A stretch of 64,000 nucleotides of DNA from CAZNLH01 sp964573995 (GCA_964573995.1 CAZNLH010000004.1:42163-106162); one strand, 5' to 3'. Shown: positions 25,511 through 34,441, counted from the first letter of the stretch. Numbers and translations: made by a program. Notes: generated by a model not told the origin, from the sequence alone.

Positions 25511-26025
25511 GCGATGACGGAACCATAATAAGGGGAAGAGCGCACACATTCGGGGACAACATAGATACCGATGTCATAATCCCCGCACGCTATTGCACAT
25601 CGTACGAAATGGCCGAACTCGCCCCCCATTGCATGGAGGACGAAGATCGCGGTTTCGCCGGCAGGGTGAAGTTGGGGGATGTCATGGTTGCGGGCGAAAA
25701 CTTCGGGTGCGGTAGTTCCCGCGAGAACGCCCCGCTTGCCATCAAGGGTGCCGGAATCGCCGCGGTAGTGGCCGTATCGTATGCAAGAATCTTCTACAGG
25801 AACTCGATCAATATCGGGCTTCCGATACTCGAGTGCGCGGCGGTGGCCGAAGGGACGAGGGACGGGGACGAAATCCGTATCGACCTCGCCTCCGGCAGGG
25901 TGGAGAACCTGACCCGTGGGATCGTGGGGAATGCTGCCCCCTTCCCCCCCCTCATGCGCGAGATAATCGACGACGGGGGCATGGTCCCCTATATCAGGAA
26001 GAGGCTGGGGGTCCATGGTGCTTGA
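25507..26025 (+). CDS. leuD: 3-isopropylmalate dehydratase small subunit
   Basis: A 172-residue swivel-domain subunit that completes the LeuC active site. Typical parts are FGDNIDTDVIIPARY near the start, the GENFGCGSSRENAPLAIKGAG stretch and SYARIFYRNSINIGLPI, which holds the substrate-specificity loop. I start it at ATG 25507, which overlaps the leuC stop (ATGA); a longer in-frame reading from 25324 lies inside leuC and is not real. Length and motifs fit the short archaeal-type small subunit. Confidence 0.92.
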   Translation: MSDDGTIIRGRAHTFGDNIDTDVIIPARYCTSYEMAELAPHCMEDEDRGFAGRVKLGDVMVAGENFGCGSSRENAPLAIKGAGIAAVVAVSYARIFYRNSINIGLPILECAAVAEGTRDGDEIRIDLASGRVENLTRGIVGNAAPFPPLMREIIDDGGMVPYIRKRLGVHGA

Positions 26026-26041
26026 ATTCTTGGAGGTCTGA

Positions 26042-26926
26042 ATGGAAATCAGGAAGGTCGGTGTGGTGGGTTGCGGGTTGATGGGCTCCGGGATCGCCCA
26101 GGTGACGGCGCAGTCAGGCTACACGACGGTTGTGCGGGAAGTGAGCGGGGATTTGCTCCGGGGAGGGCTCAAGAGGATAGAGGGTTTTCTCGGGAAGGGG
26201 GTCGAGAAGGGGAAGGTGACCAGGGAGGAGATGGACCTCTCCCTGGCCAACATCAAGGGGACCCTCGACATGGAGGACCTGGCGGGGTGCGACCTCGTGA
26301 TAGAGGCGGTCGTGGAGGACCTGGAGGCCAAGATCGAGGTGTTCAGGGTGCTGGACGTGATCTGCCCGGAGGAGACGGTCTTCGCCACAAACACGTCCTC
26401 CTTAACGGTGACCTCCATGGCGAGGGCCACGGACAGGCCGGGGAGAGTGCTCGGGCTCCACTTCTTCAACCCCGTGCCGGTAATGAGGCTCGTCGAGGTG
26501 GTGCGGACGGTACTGACCGATGGTGACGTGTACGCCGGCGTCTTCGATTTCGTGAAGAGCCTGGGGAAGGAGCCGGTGGCCGCGAGGGACAACTCCGGCT
26601 TTATCGTGAACCTCCTCCTGGTCCCCTACCTCCTCGATGCTATCCGCGCACTGGAGAGGGGCGTGGCATCGATAGAAGACATCGACAAGGGTATGAAACT
26701 GGGTTGCGGGCACCCGATGGGACCCCTGACGCTCCTCGACTTCGTGGGGCTCGACACGACTTACAGGATCGCAGAGATAATGTTCGAGGAGTACCGGCAG
26801 GGGCGATACGCGCCGCCCCCTCTTCTCAAGCGGATGGTCCTCGCCGGCTATTACGGCCGTAAATCCGGGAAGGGATTCTACGATTACGGGGGCGATGAGC
26901 CCGTTCCGACCGAACTCGGACTCTGA
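26042..26926 (+). CDS. 3-hydroxyacyl-CoA dehydrogenase (3-hydroxybutyryl-CoA type)
   Basis: A 294-residue NAD(P)-linked L-3-hydroxyacyl-CoA dehydrogenase. The Rossmann motif GCGLMGSGIAQ is at the N-terminus, the catalytic His is in GLHFFNPVPVMRLVEVV, and the C-terminal dimer domain contains GCGHPMGPLTLLDFVGLDT. A GGAGGT ribosome-binding site precedes the ATG. It opens the long CoA-ester gene cluster and ends with TGATG shared with the next start. In a benzoyl-CoA-type pathway it could oxidise 3-hydroxypimelyl-CoA or 3-hydroxybutyryl-CoA. Confidence 0.92.
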   Translation: MEIRKVGVVGCGLMGSGIAQVTAQSGYTTVVREVSGDLLRGGLKRIEGFLGKGVEKGKVTREEMDLSLANIKGTLDMEDLAGCDLVIEAVVEDLEAKIEVFRVLDVICPEETVFATNTSSLTVTSMARATDRPGRVLGLHFFNPVPVMRLVEVVRTVLTDGDVYAGVFDFVKSLGKEPVAARDNSGFIVNLLLVPYLLDAIRALERGVASIEDIDKGMKLGCGHPMGPLTLLDFVGLDTTYRIAEIMFEEYRQGRYAPPPLLKRMVLAGYYGRKSGKGFYDYGGDEPVPTELGL

Positions 26927-28569
26927 TGCGAAGGACATTTCTGGGCGGCAAGATCAGGACGCTCGACCCCAACCTCCCTGAAGCCGATTTCATCGTGGTA
27001 GCCGACGGGAGGGTGGAGGAGGTGGGCAGGGGAAAATGGACGGCCCCGATAGAGTCTGATATCGAGGAGGTGGAACTGGATGGAGGGACACTGTTGCCGG
27101 GTTTCATCGACGCCCACATCCACTTCAGCCAGTTTGCCTGGGAGGCATCCCTCCACGATCTCTCCGGGGTCTGCGGCCTCGGTCATCTGTGGGAGAGGCT
27201 CGTCTCCTGCGATGAAAGGAGGGTGGGCGGCTGGCTCGTTGGGAGGAGGCTCCCGCCAGGGGTCTTTCTGGAGGTGAAGGAATACCGGGGGATGGCCCTC
27301 TCCGATGTTGTACTGAACGGCCCCCTGATCATCGGCACTGCAGACATGCACACAGCACTACTCGACAGGGCTGGATTCGAAGCGGTGTGCTCGGGTGGTA
27401 TCCTTGACATGGTCATGGATGACCTGGTCGAGGTGTGCGGCGACCTCGTGGTCCTGCACGAGGGAGCGGCCATCGCCGCATGGCGTTGGCTCGAGAGTTC
27501 GATAAAGGCACTTGATGAGGCGGCGGTCGTAGATGCTGTTGAACGCCTCCACGAGGTGGGCATAACCGGGATATACACCTTCGAGCGCCTTCATGACCTC
27601 GTATCCCTCAGGGAGGTCGAGGCGTTCCGGCGCGGGCTACGCGCGGCAGGCGGGTTCTACGATGAGGACCTGGATTCGGTACTGGAGAAGGGAGGGGCGG
27701 CCTTCGGCCGCGGGGTTACACCGGGTGGGCTCAAACTCTTCGTGGATGGCGCACTCGGCTCGCGGACGGCCTGGCTCTTCGAGCCGTACGATGACACCGG
27801 TACCTGCGGAGTGGAGGCAACTCCCCTTGACAGGCTCCGGTCCGCTGCCTTGCGTGCCTGTGAGGGGGGGCTGCCGATCTGCCTCCACGCGATTGGAGAC
27901 CGCGCGGTGAGTACTGCGCTCGAGGTCGTGGAGGGTGTCTCGGGAGTTGGTGCGGGAGGGCAGCACCGGCACAGGGTGGAGCACATCCAGTTGATCCGCA
28001 GGGAGGATATAGGGCGGCTGGCTGACCTCCGCGTTGTCGCTTCCGTGCAGCCCTTGCACATAGTGGAAGACAGGGTCCAGGCGGAGAAGGCCTGGGGAGA
28101 GAGGTGCGGCCGTTCCTATCCCGTGCGGAGCCTCCTGGAGGCCGGGGTGAGCCTTGCCTTCGGTTCGGATGCGCCTGCAGGGCAGGCGGACCCGATGGCC
28201 GCCGTTCGGGTGGCAGCAACCAGGAGGTTGGAGGGGGAGGAGGACCCCGGGGAGGTGCCATGGTACCGGGACGAGAGGATATCTGTGGAGGAGGCCGTAA
28301 CGGCACACACGGTGGGCTCTGCCGGCGCGTGCGGGTGGCGGGATGCAGGGGTGATAACGAAGGGGAGCAGGGCTGACTTCGTCGCGCTGTCACACGACCC
28401 GTTTCGCTCTGAAGTCGACCTTGTTTCCGCGCGGGTAAGGGGCACCATAGTCGGAGGCGAGGTGGTTTATTGGGTGTCGAAGACATGCAGGAGCGGTAGT
28501 AGGGATACCTGCCGGCATCGTGTCGAGGGGAGGCGAGGAATGCCCCGGCCCTCGCGGGATCTACATTGA
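26926..28569 (+). CDS. Amidohydrolase family protein (YtcJ-like)
   Basis: A 547-residue metal-dependent hydrolase of the YtcJ/Amidohydro_3 type. Metal-binding motifs are visible: GFIDAHIHF near residue 60, LHAIGDRAVSTAL near residue 325, RVEHIQL, and AFGSDAPAG near residue 410. The start overlaps the stop of the dehydrogenase gene by one base, so they are co-transcribed. The last 35 residues or so are Arg/Ser-rich and resemble no domain. Its substrate is unknown. In this cluster it might hydrolyse a cyclic amide or an imported precursor, which is only a guess. Confidence 0.82.
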   Translation: MRRTFLGGKIRTLDPNLPEADFIVVADGRVEEVGRGKWTAPIESDIEEVELDGGTLLPGFIDAHIHFSQFAWEASLHDLSGVCGLGHLWERLVSCDERRVGGWLVGRRLPPGVFLEVKEYRGMALSDVVLNGPLIIGTADMHTALLDRAGFEAVCSGGILDMVMDDLVEVCGDLVVLHEGAAIAAWRWLESSIKALDEAAVVDAVERLHEVGITGIYTFERLHDLVSLREVEAFRRGLRAAGGFYDEDLDSVLEKGGAAFGRGVTPGGLKLFVDGALGSRTAWLFEPYDDTGTCGVEATPLDRLRSAALRACEGGLPICLHAIGDRAVSTALEVVEGVSGVGAGGQHRHRVEHIQLIRREDIGRLADLRVVASVQPLHIVEDRVQAEKAWGERCGRSYPVRSLLEAGVSLAFGSDAPAGQADPMAAVRVAATRRLEGEEDPGEVPWYRDERISVEEAVTAHTVGSAGACGWRDAGVITKGSRADFVALSHDPFRSEVDLVSARVRGTIVGGEVVYWVSKTCRSGSRDTCRHRVEGRRGMPRPSRDLH

Positions 28570-28589
28570 GAGATAGGGGGAGCCGAGAG

Positions 28590-29372
28590 ATGGCATACGA
28601 GAATATTAGGTACGAAGTGCTTGATGGAATCGCCCACTGCACCGTGAACAGGCCGAAGGTGCTCAATGCGCTCGATGCCAAGACCATCTTGGAGTTGATG
28701 GCCGTCTTCTCCAGGGCGAAGAGTGAGGAGGTAGTCAGGGGGGTACTCCTCACGGGTGAGGGTGAGAAGGCCTTCGTGGCAGGGGCGGACATAAACGAAT
28801 TGGCCAAGCAGACCTCCATGGGGGGCAAGGACTTTGCCCTGAGGGGCCAGCAGGTCTTCAACTTTATCGAGGACCTGGGCAAACCGGTGATCGCCGCCGT
28901 GAACGGCTATGCACTGGGGGGCGGGTGCGAGTTGGCGATGGCGTGCCATGTGCGTGTAGCCTCGACGAATGCCAGGTTCGGCCAGCCGGAGGTCAACCTT
29001 GGCATCATACCGGGCTACGGTGGGACGCAACGTCTACCGAGGCTCGTTGGGGTGGGAAGGGCTATGGAGTTGATCCTGAGCGGGGAAATAATCGACGCCG
29101 AAGAGGCATACAGGCTCGGACTCGTCAACAGGGTGGTGCCTCCCAAGGAACTGGTCTCTGCTTCCGAGGATCTATTGCGAAAGATCACTTCCAAGGGACC
29201 GGTGGCCGTGAAACTCGCTATGGAGGCCATAAACCACGGCACGCGTATGCCGCTTGGCGAGGGCTTGCTCCTCGAGGCCGACCTCTTCGGACTGGCGTGC
29301 TCCACGGAAGACATGCGGGAGGGGACCCAGGCATTCATGGAGAAACGGAAACCCCGGTTCAAGGGGAAATGA
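28590..29372 (+). CDS. Enoyl-CoA hydratase (crotonase)
   Basis: A 260-residue crotonase of the classical short-chain type. The two catalytic Glu are in GGGCELAMACHVRVA and FGQPEVNLGIIPGYGGTQRLPRLVG, and the oxyanion hole is in FVAGADINEL. I start it at ATG 28590, which has a G-rich ribosome-binding site and gives the usual N-terminus (MAYENIRYEVLDGIA). An ATG eight codons earlier is possible. It probably hydrates crotonyl-CoA or longer 2-enoyl-CoA in the pathway encoded around it. Confidence 0.92.
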   Translation: MAYENIRYEVLDGIAHCTVNRPKVLNALDAKTILELMAVFSRAKSEEVVRGVLLTGEGEKAFVAGADINELAKQTSMGGKDFALRGQQVFNFIEDLGKPVIAAVNGYALGGGCELAMACHVRVASTNARFGQPEVNLGIIPGYGGTQRLPRLVGVGRAMELILSGEIIDAEEAYRLGLVNRVVPPKELVSASEDLLRKITSKGPVAVKLAMEAINHGTRMPLGEGLLLEADLFGLACSTEDMREGTQAFMEKRKPRFKGK

Positions 29373-29406
29373 CCCCTACACTCGATGGGGAGGGTGGAGA
29401 CCAAGT

Positions 29407-30630
29407 ATGGAAGAAGAAACACTGATTTACGACTGGAACGTGTCGAGTGATGAACGATACGTCCCCGACAAGGCGATCGAATTCGATGACGAGACCTTGA
29501 GGGATGGGCTTCAATCGCCGTCGGTCATCGACCCTGACATAGGACGAAAGAAGGAGATCCTCCACCTCATGGACGAACTGGGCGTACACATTGCGGATAT
29601 CGGCCTGCCGGGCGCTGGACCGCGCGCCAGGGAGCACGTCCTCGCCCTCGCGATGGAGATCTCCGAGAAGAGGCTCCACATCAAGGCGGATTGCGCGGCG
29701 CGTACGGTCAAGGCAGATATCGCGCCGATCATCGAAATCTCCCAGAAGGTCGGAATCCCGATAGAGGTCTCTACCTTCATCGGATCGAGCCCCATAAGGA
29801 GGTACGCGGAGGAATGGACCCTTGACCGGATGTTGAAGCACACCGAGGAGGCCGTGTCCTACATCGTGAAGAACAACCTCCCCGTCATGTACGTCACGGA
29901 GGACACGACGCGCGCGGACCGCGATACCATCCGCAGGCTGTACACCACGGCGATCGAGTGCGGGGCACGGCGCATCTGTGTCTGCGACACCGTGGGACAC
30001 GCCAACCCGCGCGGCGTAAAGAACCTCCTCGCGTTCATCAGGCATGTGATAGAGGAGACCGGTGAGGAAGTCAAGATCGACTGGCATGGTCATCGCGACC
30101 GGGGGCTATCGGTGCCGAACACTATTGAGGCCATAGAGAACGGGGCCGACAGGGTCCACGGGACCGCACTCGGCATCGGCGAGCGGGTCGGCAACACCCC
30201 GATGGACCTCCTGCTCGTCAACCTGAGGCTCCTCGGCTGGATAGACAACGACCTCACGGCGTTGCCCCGGTATTGCGAGGCGGTGGCGAAGGCTTGCGGA
30301 GTGAAGATACCCGACAACTACCCGGTCGTGGGGCGGGACGCGTTCAGGACCGCGACAGGTGTCCACGCCGCCGCCGTGATCAAGGCCCAGAGGAAGGGGG
30401 ACGCATGGCTGGCGGACAGGGTTTACTCGGGCGTGCCGGCCGGGCTTGTAGGAAGGGAGCAGGGGATCGAGGTCGGACCGATGAGCGGCGAGTCTAACGT
30501 GGTCTATTGGCTTGACAGGCACGGCATCGAGCCGACGAGGGAGAGGGTTAAAAAGGTCTTTGACCTCGCCAAGCACGCTTCTCACCTCCTGACCGAGGAT
30601 GAGATCATGGGTGCTATCGGTGAGGATTGA
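29407..30630 (+). CDS. 2-isopropylmalate synthase/homocitrate synthase family protein, no regulatory domain
   Basis: A 407-residue DRE-TIM enzyme. The catalytic N-terminal motif is FDDETLRDGLQSPSV; further motifs are HIKADCAART, DTVGHANPRG and DWHGHRDRGLSVPN with metal-binding His, and GERVGNTPMDLLLVNL. It ends near residue 407, so the roughly 130-residue LeuA allosteric domain is absent. I start it at ATG 29407; upstream in-frame sequence lies within the crotonase gene. It may supply the missing LeuA for leuBCD 4-8 kb upstream, or condense a different 2-oxo acid with acetyl-CoA. Its position among CoA genes leaves the substrate open. Confidence 0.78.
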   Translation: MEEETLIYDWNVSSDERYVPDKAIEFDDETLRDGLQSPSVIDPDIGRKKEILHLMDELGVHIADIGLPGAGPRAREHVLALAMEISEKRLHIKADCAARTVKADIAPIIEISQKVGIPIEVSTFIGSSPIRRYAEEWTLDRMLKHTEEAVSYIVKNNLPVMYVTEDTTRADRDTIRRLYTTAIECGARRICVCDTVGHANPRGVKNLLAFIRHVIEETGEEVKIDWHGHRDRGLSVPNTIEAIENGADRVHGTALGIGERVGNTPMDLLLVNLRLLGWIDNDLTALPRYCEAVAKACGVKIPDNYPVVGRDAFRTATGVHAAAVIKAQRKGDAWLADRVYSGVPAGLVGREQGIEVGPMSGESNVVYWLDRHGIEPTRERVKKVFDLAKHASHLLTEDEIMGAIGED

Positions 30631-30652
30631 TATCCAACAGGAGGAGGTACAG

Positions 30653-31606
30653 ATGGATGCGTTCGAGCCAAAGAAACCGGAGGAATTCGGCTTCCAGGAG
30701 ATCATCTACGAAAAGCGTGACTGGGTGGCCAGGGTGACGATCAACCGTCCACACAACTACAACGCATACAGCACCCCCTGCCTGAAAGAACTCATAACGG
30801 CCTTTCAGGACGCGGCATGGGACGATTCCGTAGCCGTCCTGGTCCTGACAGGTGCGGGTGAAAAGGCCTTCTGCACGGGCGGAGACGTGAAGGAATACGC
30901 GGCCGAGTATACGAAGCGGCCAAGGCACTACTGGAAGTACATGGGCCTATTCAGGGCATATATAGAGGGGCTCATGAACCTCGGGAAACCGACCATTGCC
31001 CGCATCAACGGGATCGCGGTCGGAGGTGGAAACGAGACCCAGATGGCGTGTGACCTCGCCGTGATGGCAGACCATGCCTACATAAGGCAGGTCGGGTCGA
31101 GCGTTGGGAGCGTAGCCTGCGGTGGGGCCACCCAGTTCCTGCCCATATACGTCGGCGATCGAAGGGCCCGGGAGATCCTCTGGCTTAACGAGAAGATATC
31201 GGCGCAGAAGGCGCTCGATTGGGGGCTCGTCAACATGGTTGTCCCGTCCGAGAAACTCGACGAGGCGGTGGACGAACTGTGCCAGAAACTGGTAAAGAAG
31301 TTCCCCGAGTGCATGAGGTACACCAAGCAGCAGACTAACTTCTGGAGGGAACTCGCGTGGCACTCGACGATCGGCCACGCGAGGGACTGGTTGTCGATCC
31401 ACTACGCGTCGTGGGAACCAAACGAGGGGATGAGCGCCTTCGTGGAGAAGAGAGAGGCGGACTACATGAAGTTGCGGGAGCGAGCCAGGGACGGGGGCTC
31501 CAGCGAGTTCATGTGGGGGCCCTACTCGAGGCAATGCGGGGCCTGTGGCGCACGCGGGATACCGGAGGAGTTCTCCTATTGCGGGAAGTGTGGAGAGAAG
31601 TTGTGA
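30653..31606 (+). CDS. 6-oxocyclohex-1-ene-1-carbonyl-CoA hydrolase-like protein (Oah/BamA family) with C-terminal zinc ribbon
   Basis: A 317-residue crotonase-superfamily protein. Oah/BamA adds water to and opens the ring of 6-oxocyclohexenoyl-CoA, giving 3-hydroxypimelyl-CoA. From memory of the family, BamA-like stretches are AFCTGGDVKEYA, RPRHYWKYMGLF, INGIAVGGGNETQMACDLAV, VGSVACGGATQFLP and FPECMRYTKQQTNFWREL. The GGATQFLP part is closer to BamA (GGSTDFLP) than to MenB. It lacks about 45 N-terminal residues of BamA. The tail holds C295-x2-C298 and C310-x2-C313, a zinc-ribbon pattern I do not know in this family. AGGAGGAGGT precedes the ATG. Exact substrate is inferred. Confidence 0.7.
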   Translation: MDAFEPKKPEEFGFQEIIYEKRDWVARVTINRPHNYNAYSTPCLKELITAFQDAAWDDSVAVLVLTGAGEKAFCTGGDVKEYAAEYTKRPRHYWKYMGLFRAYIEGLMNLGKPTIARINGIAVGGGNETQMACDLAVMADHAYIRQVGSSVGSVACGGATQFLPIYVGDRRAREILWLNEKISAQKALDWGLVNMVVPSEKLDEAVDELCQKLVKKFPECMRYTKQQTNFWRELAWHSTIGHARDWLSIHYASWEPNEGMSAFVEKREADYMKLRERARDGGSSEFMWGPYSRQCGACGARGIPEEFSYCGKCGEKL

Positions 31607-31687
31607 TGGGGTTTGCGACGAGCGGCCGGCCACCGGCCGTTCGTGCTTCCGGTTGAAATGGTGTTCGTTTGTGATCGAGGAGGAAAA

Positions 31688-32431
31688 ATGACTCTGTCCG
31701 GGCAGGTAGCCATCGTGACGGGGGGGAGCCTTGGGATCGGCTCCGCGATAGCCCTCGAACTGGCACGCCGAGGCGCCGGCGTGGCAATAAATTACCGTAA
31801 ACATGAAGACGAGGCCGGGAAAGTTGTGAGTCGGATGAAGGACCTGTGTGGAAGGGGGATGGCTATTCAGGCTGACGTCTCAGTCTTCTCTGATGCCGCG
31901 GCGATGGTAGAAGAGGTGCGTACGGAATGGGGTAGGGTTGACATACTCGTTAACAACGCGGGGATCAACCGGGACGGCGTCATCTGGAAGATGTCGGAGG
32001 AGCAGTGGGATGCCGTGATCGATGTGAACCTCAAGGGATGCTTCAACTACACGAGGGCCGTGGCGCCCATCTTCAGGGAGCAGAAGTCCGGCAAGATAGT
32101 CAACATCACCTCCATAAACGGCCTGCGCGGGAAGTTCGGCCAAACCAACTATTCAGCCTCGAAGGCGGGGATAATCGGTTTTACGAAGGCCGTGGCCCGT
32201 GAACTCGGCAAGTATAACGTGAACGTCAACGCCGTGGCGCCGGGATTGATCGAGACGGACATGATAAAATCTGCCCCTCAGGAGGTCATCGACAGGGCGC
32301 TGAAAGAGATCGTGATGGGGAGGGTGGGAAGGCCGGAGGATGTGGCCAGCGTTGTCTCCTTCCTCTGCAGCGAGGCGGCCCGGCACGTCACCGGCGAGGT
32401 CATAAGGGTGGATGGAGGCCAATATATTTGA
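31688..32431 (+). CDS. Short-chain dehydrogenase, FabG/PhaB-like 3-oxoacyl reductase
   Basis: A 247-residue SDR. The cofactor motif is TGGSLGIGSAIA, then NNAGINRDG; the catalytic Ser is in NITSINGL and the YxxxK pair in YSASKAG. The C-terminus RVDGGQYI is typical of FabG. A GAGGAGGAAAA ribosome-binding site precedes ATG 31688; the in-frame ATG at 31613 overlaps nothing conserved. In this cluster it probably interconverts 3-hydroxy- and 3-oxoacyl-CoA, for example 3-hydroxypimelyl-CoA, rather than serving fatty-acid synthesis. That role is inferred from position. Confidence 0.88.
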   Translation: MTLSGQVAIVTGGSLGIGSAIALELARRGAGVAINYRKHEDEAGKVVSRMKDLCGRGMAIQADVSVFSDAAAMVEEVRTEWGRVDILVNNAGINRDGVIWKMSEEQWDAVIDVNLKGCFNYTRAVAPIFREQKSGKIVNITSINGLRGKFGQTNYSASKAGIIGFTKAVARELGKYNVNVNAVAPGLIETDMIKSAPQEVIDRALKEIVMGRVGRPEDVASVVSFLCSEAARHVTGEVIRVDGGQYI

Positions 32432-32449
32432 TAAAGGAGAGGAGACAGT

Positions 32450-33646
32450 ATGGTTATCGACCTGAATGACGTGGTGGTGCTGAGTGCCGTGAGGACGCCG
32501 ATCGGAAAGTTCGGCGGGACGCTCAGGGACATAGCCGCGTACGACCTTGGCGCGGATGCCGTAAGGGGGGCACTTGCAAGGGTGCAAATGAACGGGGATA
32601 AGATCGATGAGGTCATCCTCGGCAACTGCCGCCAGGCGGGCAACGGCCCGAATCCCTCTCGGACGGCGGCGGTACGGGGCGGAATCCCCATAGACAGGCC
32701 GACCCAGACCGTGAACATGGCCTGCCCTTCGAGCATGAAGGCACTGGCGCTCGCTTCCCAGTCTATAAGGCTCGGTGATGCGGGGGTAGTTATGGTGGGG
32801 GGTATGGACAGCATGAGCACGATTCCTTACCTCCTGAAGGGGGCCAGGTGGCAGGGATTCAAGATGGGAAACAAGATCCTGGAGGATGGATGGAGCGACT
32901 CTATAGATCCACTCTGCGGCATGGGAATGGGCGTAACCGCGGAGAACCTGGTCGATAAATACGGCATAGGTCGCGAGGAGCAGGACGCCTTCGCCCTCGA
33001 GAGCCATAAGAAGGCGGCGAGAGCCCGGGAGAAGGGGTGGTTCGACGAGGAGATCGTTCCTCTCACCGTCCCAGGCCCCCGGGGGAGCAAGCCTGTCATC
33101 TTCAGCAAGGATGAGGGGATCAGACCCGATACCAACCTCGAGAAGTTGGGGAAATTGAAGCCGGTGTTCAGGAAAAACGGCAGCGTTACGGCCGGCAATG
33201 CGTGCGGGATGGCGGACGGGGCCACTGCACTCATTGTAACTTCCCGGGAAAGGGCCGACGCACTTGGATATCCCCCCCTCTTTTCCATCGTCTCGTACTC
33301 CGCGACCGCGGTCAAGCCGGAGGAGATGGGTGATGGGCCCTCAAGGGCGATACCGATGGCCCTCGAAAGGGCTTCGATGTCCCTTTCCGACATGGACCTG
33401 ATCGAGGTCAACGAGGCGTTCGCAGTACAGGTGCTCGCCAACGAGCGTGTCTTGAAGTGGGAAAGGGACAAACTCAATGTCCACGGGGGCGCCATAGCCC
33501 TCGGACATCCCACCGGCATCAGCGGGGCGCGCATAGTGGTGACCCTGTACCATTCGCTGAAGATTCACGACAAGGAGGTTGGAATTGCGGCGATATGCGG
33601 TGGCGGGGGCGTGAGCATGGCGATGATAATCAAGAGGGAATTGTGA
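32450..33646 (+). CDS. Acetyl-CoA acyltransferase (thiolase)
   Basis: A 398-residue degradative/biosynthetic thiolase. The nucleophilic Cys is in NMACPSSMKALALA near residue 90, the catalytic His in NVHGGAIALGHPTGISGAR, and the second Cys in AAICGGGGVSMAM near the C-terminus. The length is normal. It follows the FabG-like gene by 18 bases and precedes the dienoyl-CoA-hydratase-like gene by 12. It could cleave 3-oxopimelyl-CoA to glutaryl-CoA and acetyl-CoA, or acetoacetyl-CoA. Confidence 0.93.
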   Translation: MVIDLNDVVVLSAVRTPIGKFGGTLRDIAAYDLGADAVRGALARVQMNGDKIDEVILGNCRQAGNGPNPSRTAAVRGGIPIDRPTQTVNMACPSSMKALALASQSIRLGDAGVVMVGGMDSMSTIPYLLKGARWQGFKMGNKILEDGWSDSIDPLCGMGMGVTAENLVDKYGIGREEQDAFALESHKKAARAREKGWFDEEIVPLTVPGPRGSKPVIFSKDEGIRPDTNLEKLGKLKPVFRKNGSVTAGNACGMADGATALIVTSRERADALGYPPLFSIVSYSATAVKPEEMGDGPSRAIPMALERASMSLSDMDLIEVNEAFAVQVLANERVLKWERDKLNVHGGAIALGHPTGISGARIVVTLYHSLKIHDKEVGIAAICGGGGVSMAMIIKREL

Positions 33647-33658
33647 AAGGAGGAGGTA

Positions 33659-34441
33659 TTGCCTGAGGATGCCGTGAGATATCGGCACATAAGGATCGAG
33701 CGGGGGGATGGAGTCTCTCGACTCGTGCTCTCGAGACCGCCGCTGAACGTGATGAACATAGAGATGATGAAAGAGATCACGGACGCGATGGAGGAGATCG
33801 GCAGGGACAGAGACCTGAAGGTGATGGTTATCGAGGCCGAGGGAAAGGCGTTTTCCGCTGGGGTGGATGTCTCCGAACATACCGAGGAGAGGGTGGAGGA
33901 GATGCTAAGTGTGTTTCATAATATCTTCTTCTGCCTTCGAAACTTCCAGCAGCCGATTATCGGTGTGGTCGATGGGCCAGCCCTCGGAGGAGGCTGCGAA
34001 CTTATTACCTATTGTGACATGATAATCGCGTCTGACAAGGCCACTTTCGGCCAGCCCGAGATAGGTGTTGGGGTCTTTCCGCCGGTTGCGGTTGTCGCCC
34101 TTCCCAAGTTGATCGGCAAGCGAAAGACCTACGAACTCGTCCTGACGGGGAGGACCTTCGACGCTGGAGAGGCCCTGGAAATCGGGCTTGTAAACAGGGT
34201 CGTTCCCAGGGAACGATTGCAGGCGGAGGTCGATGCCTTCCTGTCGGACTTGCAGTCCAAGAGCGCCATGGTCCTCAGGCTGACCAAGAGGGCCGTCTTC
34301 GAGACCCTCGGGCTCGGTTTCGAGGAGGGGGTACAGGTGGCTGAGCGACTCTATCTCGACTTTCTCATGAAGACCGAGGATGCCCGGGAGGGCCTCCGGG
34401 CCTTCCTCGAGAGGAGGAAGCCAAGATGGAAGAACCGTTAG
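33659..34441 (+). CDS. Cyclohexa-1,5-diene-1-carbonyl-CoA hydratase-like protein (Dch/BamR type crotonase)
   Basis: A 260-residue crotonase. Dch/BamR hydrates the cyclic dienoyl-CoA made by benzoyl-CoA reductase. Features I recall for that subgroup are present: SRPPLNVMNIEMM, AFSAGVDVSEHTEERVEEML followed by FHNIFF, and GGGCELITYCDMIIAS with FGQPEIGVGVFPPVAVVALPKLIGKRK. The start is TTG at 33659, with AAAGGAGG five bases upstream. Its 3' end overlaps the next gene by 16 bases. A different cyclic or branched enoyl-CoA substrate is possible. Confidence 0.72.
   Translation: MPEDAVRYRHIRIERGDGVSRLVLSRPPLNVMNIEMMKEITDAMEEIGRDRDLKVMVIEAEGKAFSAGVDVSEHTEERVEEMLSVFHNIFFCLRNFQQPIIGVVDGPALGGGCELITYCDMIIASDKATFGQPEIGVGVFPPVAVVALPKLIGKRKTYELVLTGRTFDAGEALEIGLVNRVVPRERLQAEVDAFLSDLQSKSAMVLRLTKRAVFETLGLGFEEGVQVAERLYLDFLMKTEDAREGLRAFLERRKPRWKNR

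Noticed and set aside
30653..31606. BamA-like protein read as MenB (naphthoate synthase)
   Set aside because: Some stretches (VGS..GG, RAREI) are shared, but CTGGDVKEYA, GGATQFLP and the FPEC..FW region fit BamA better, and no menaquinone genes are near.
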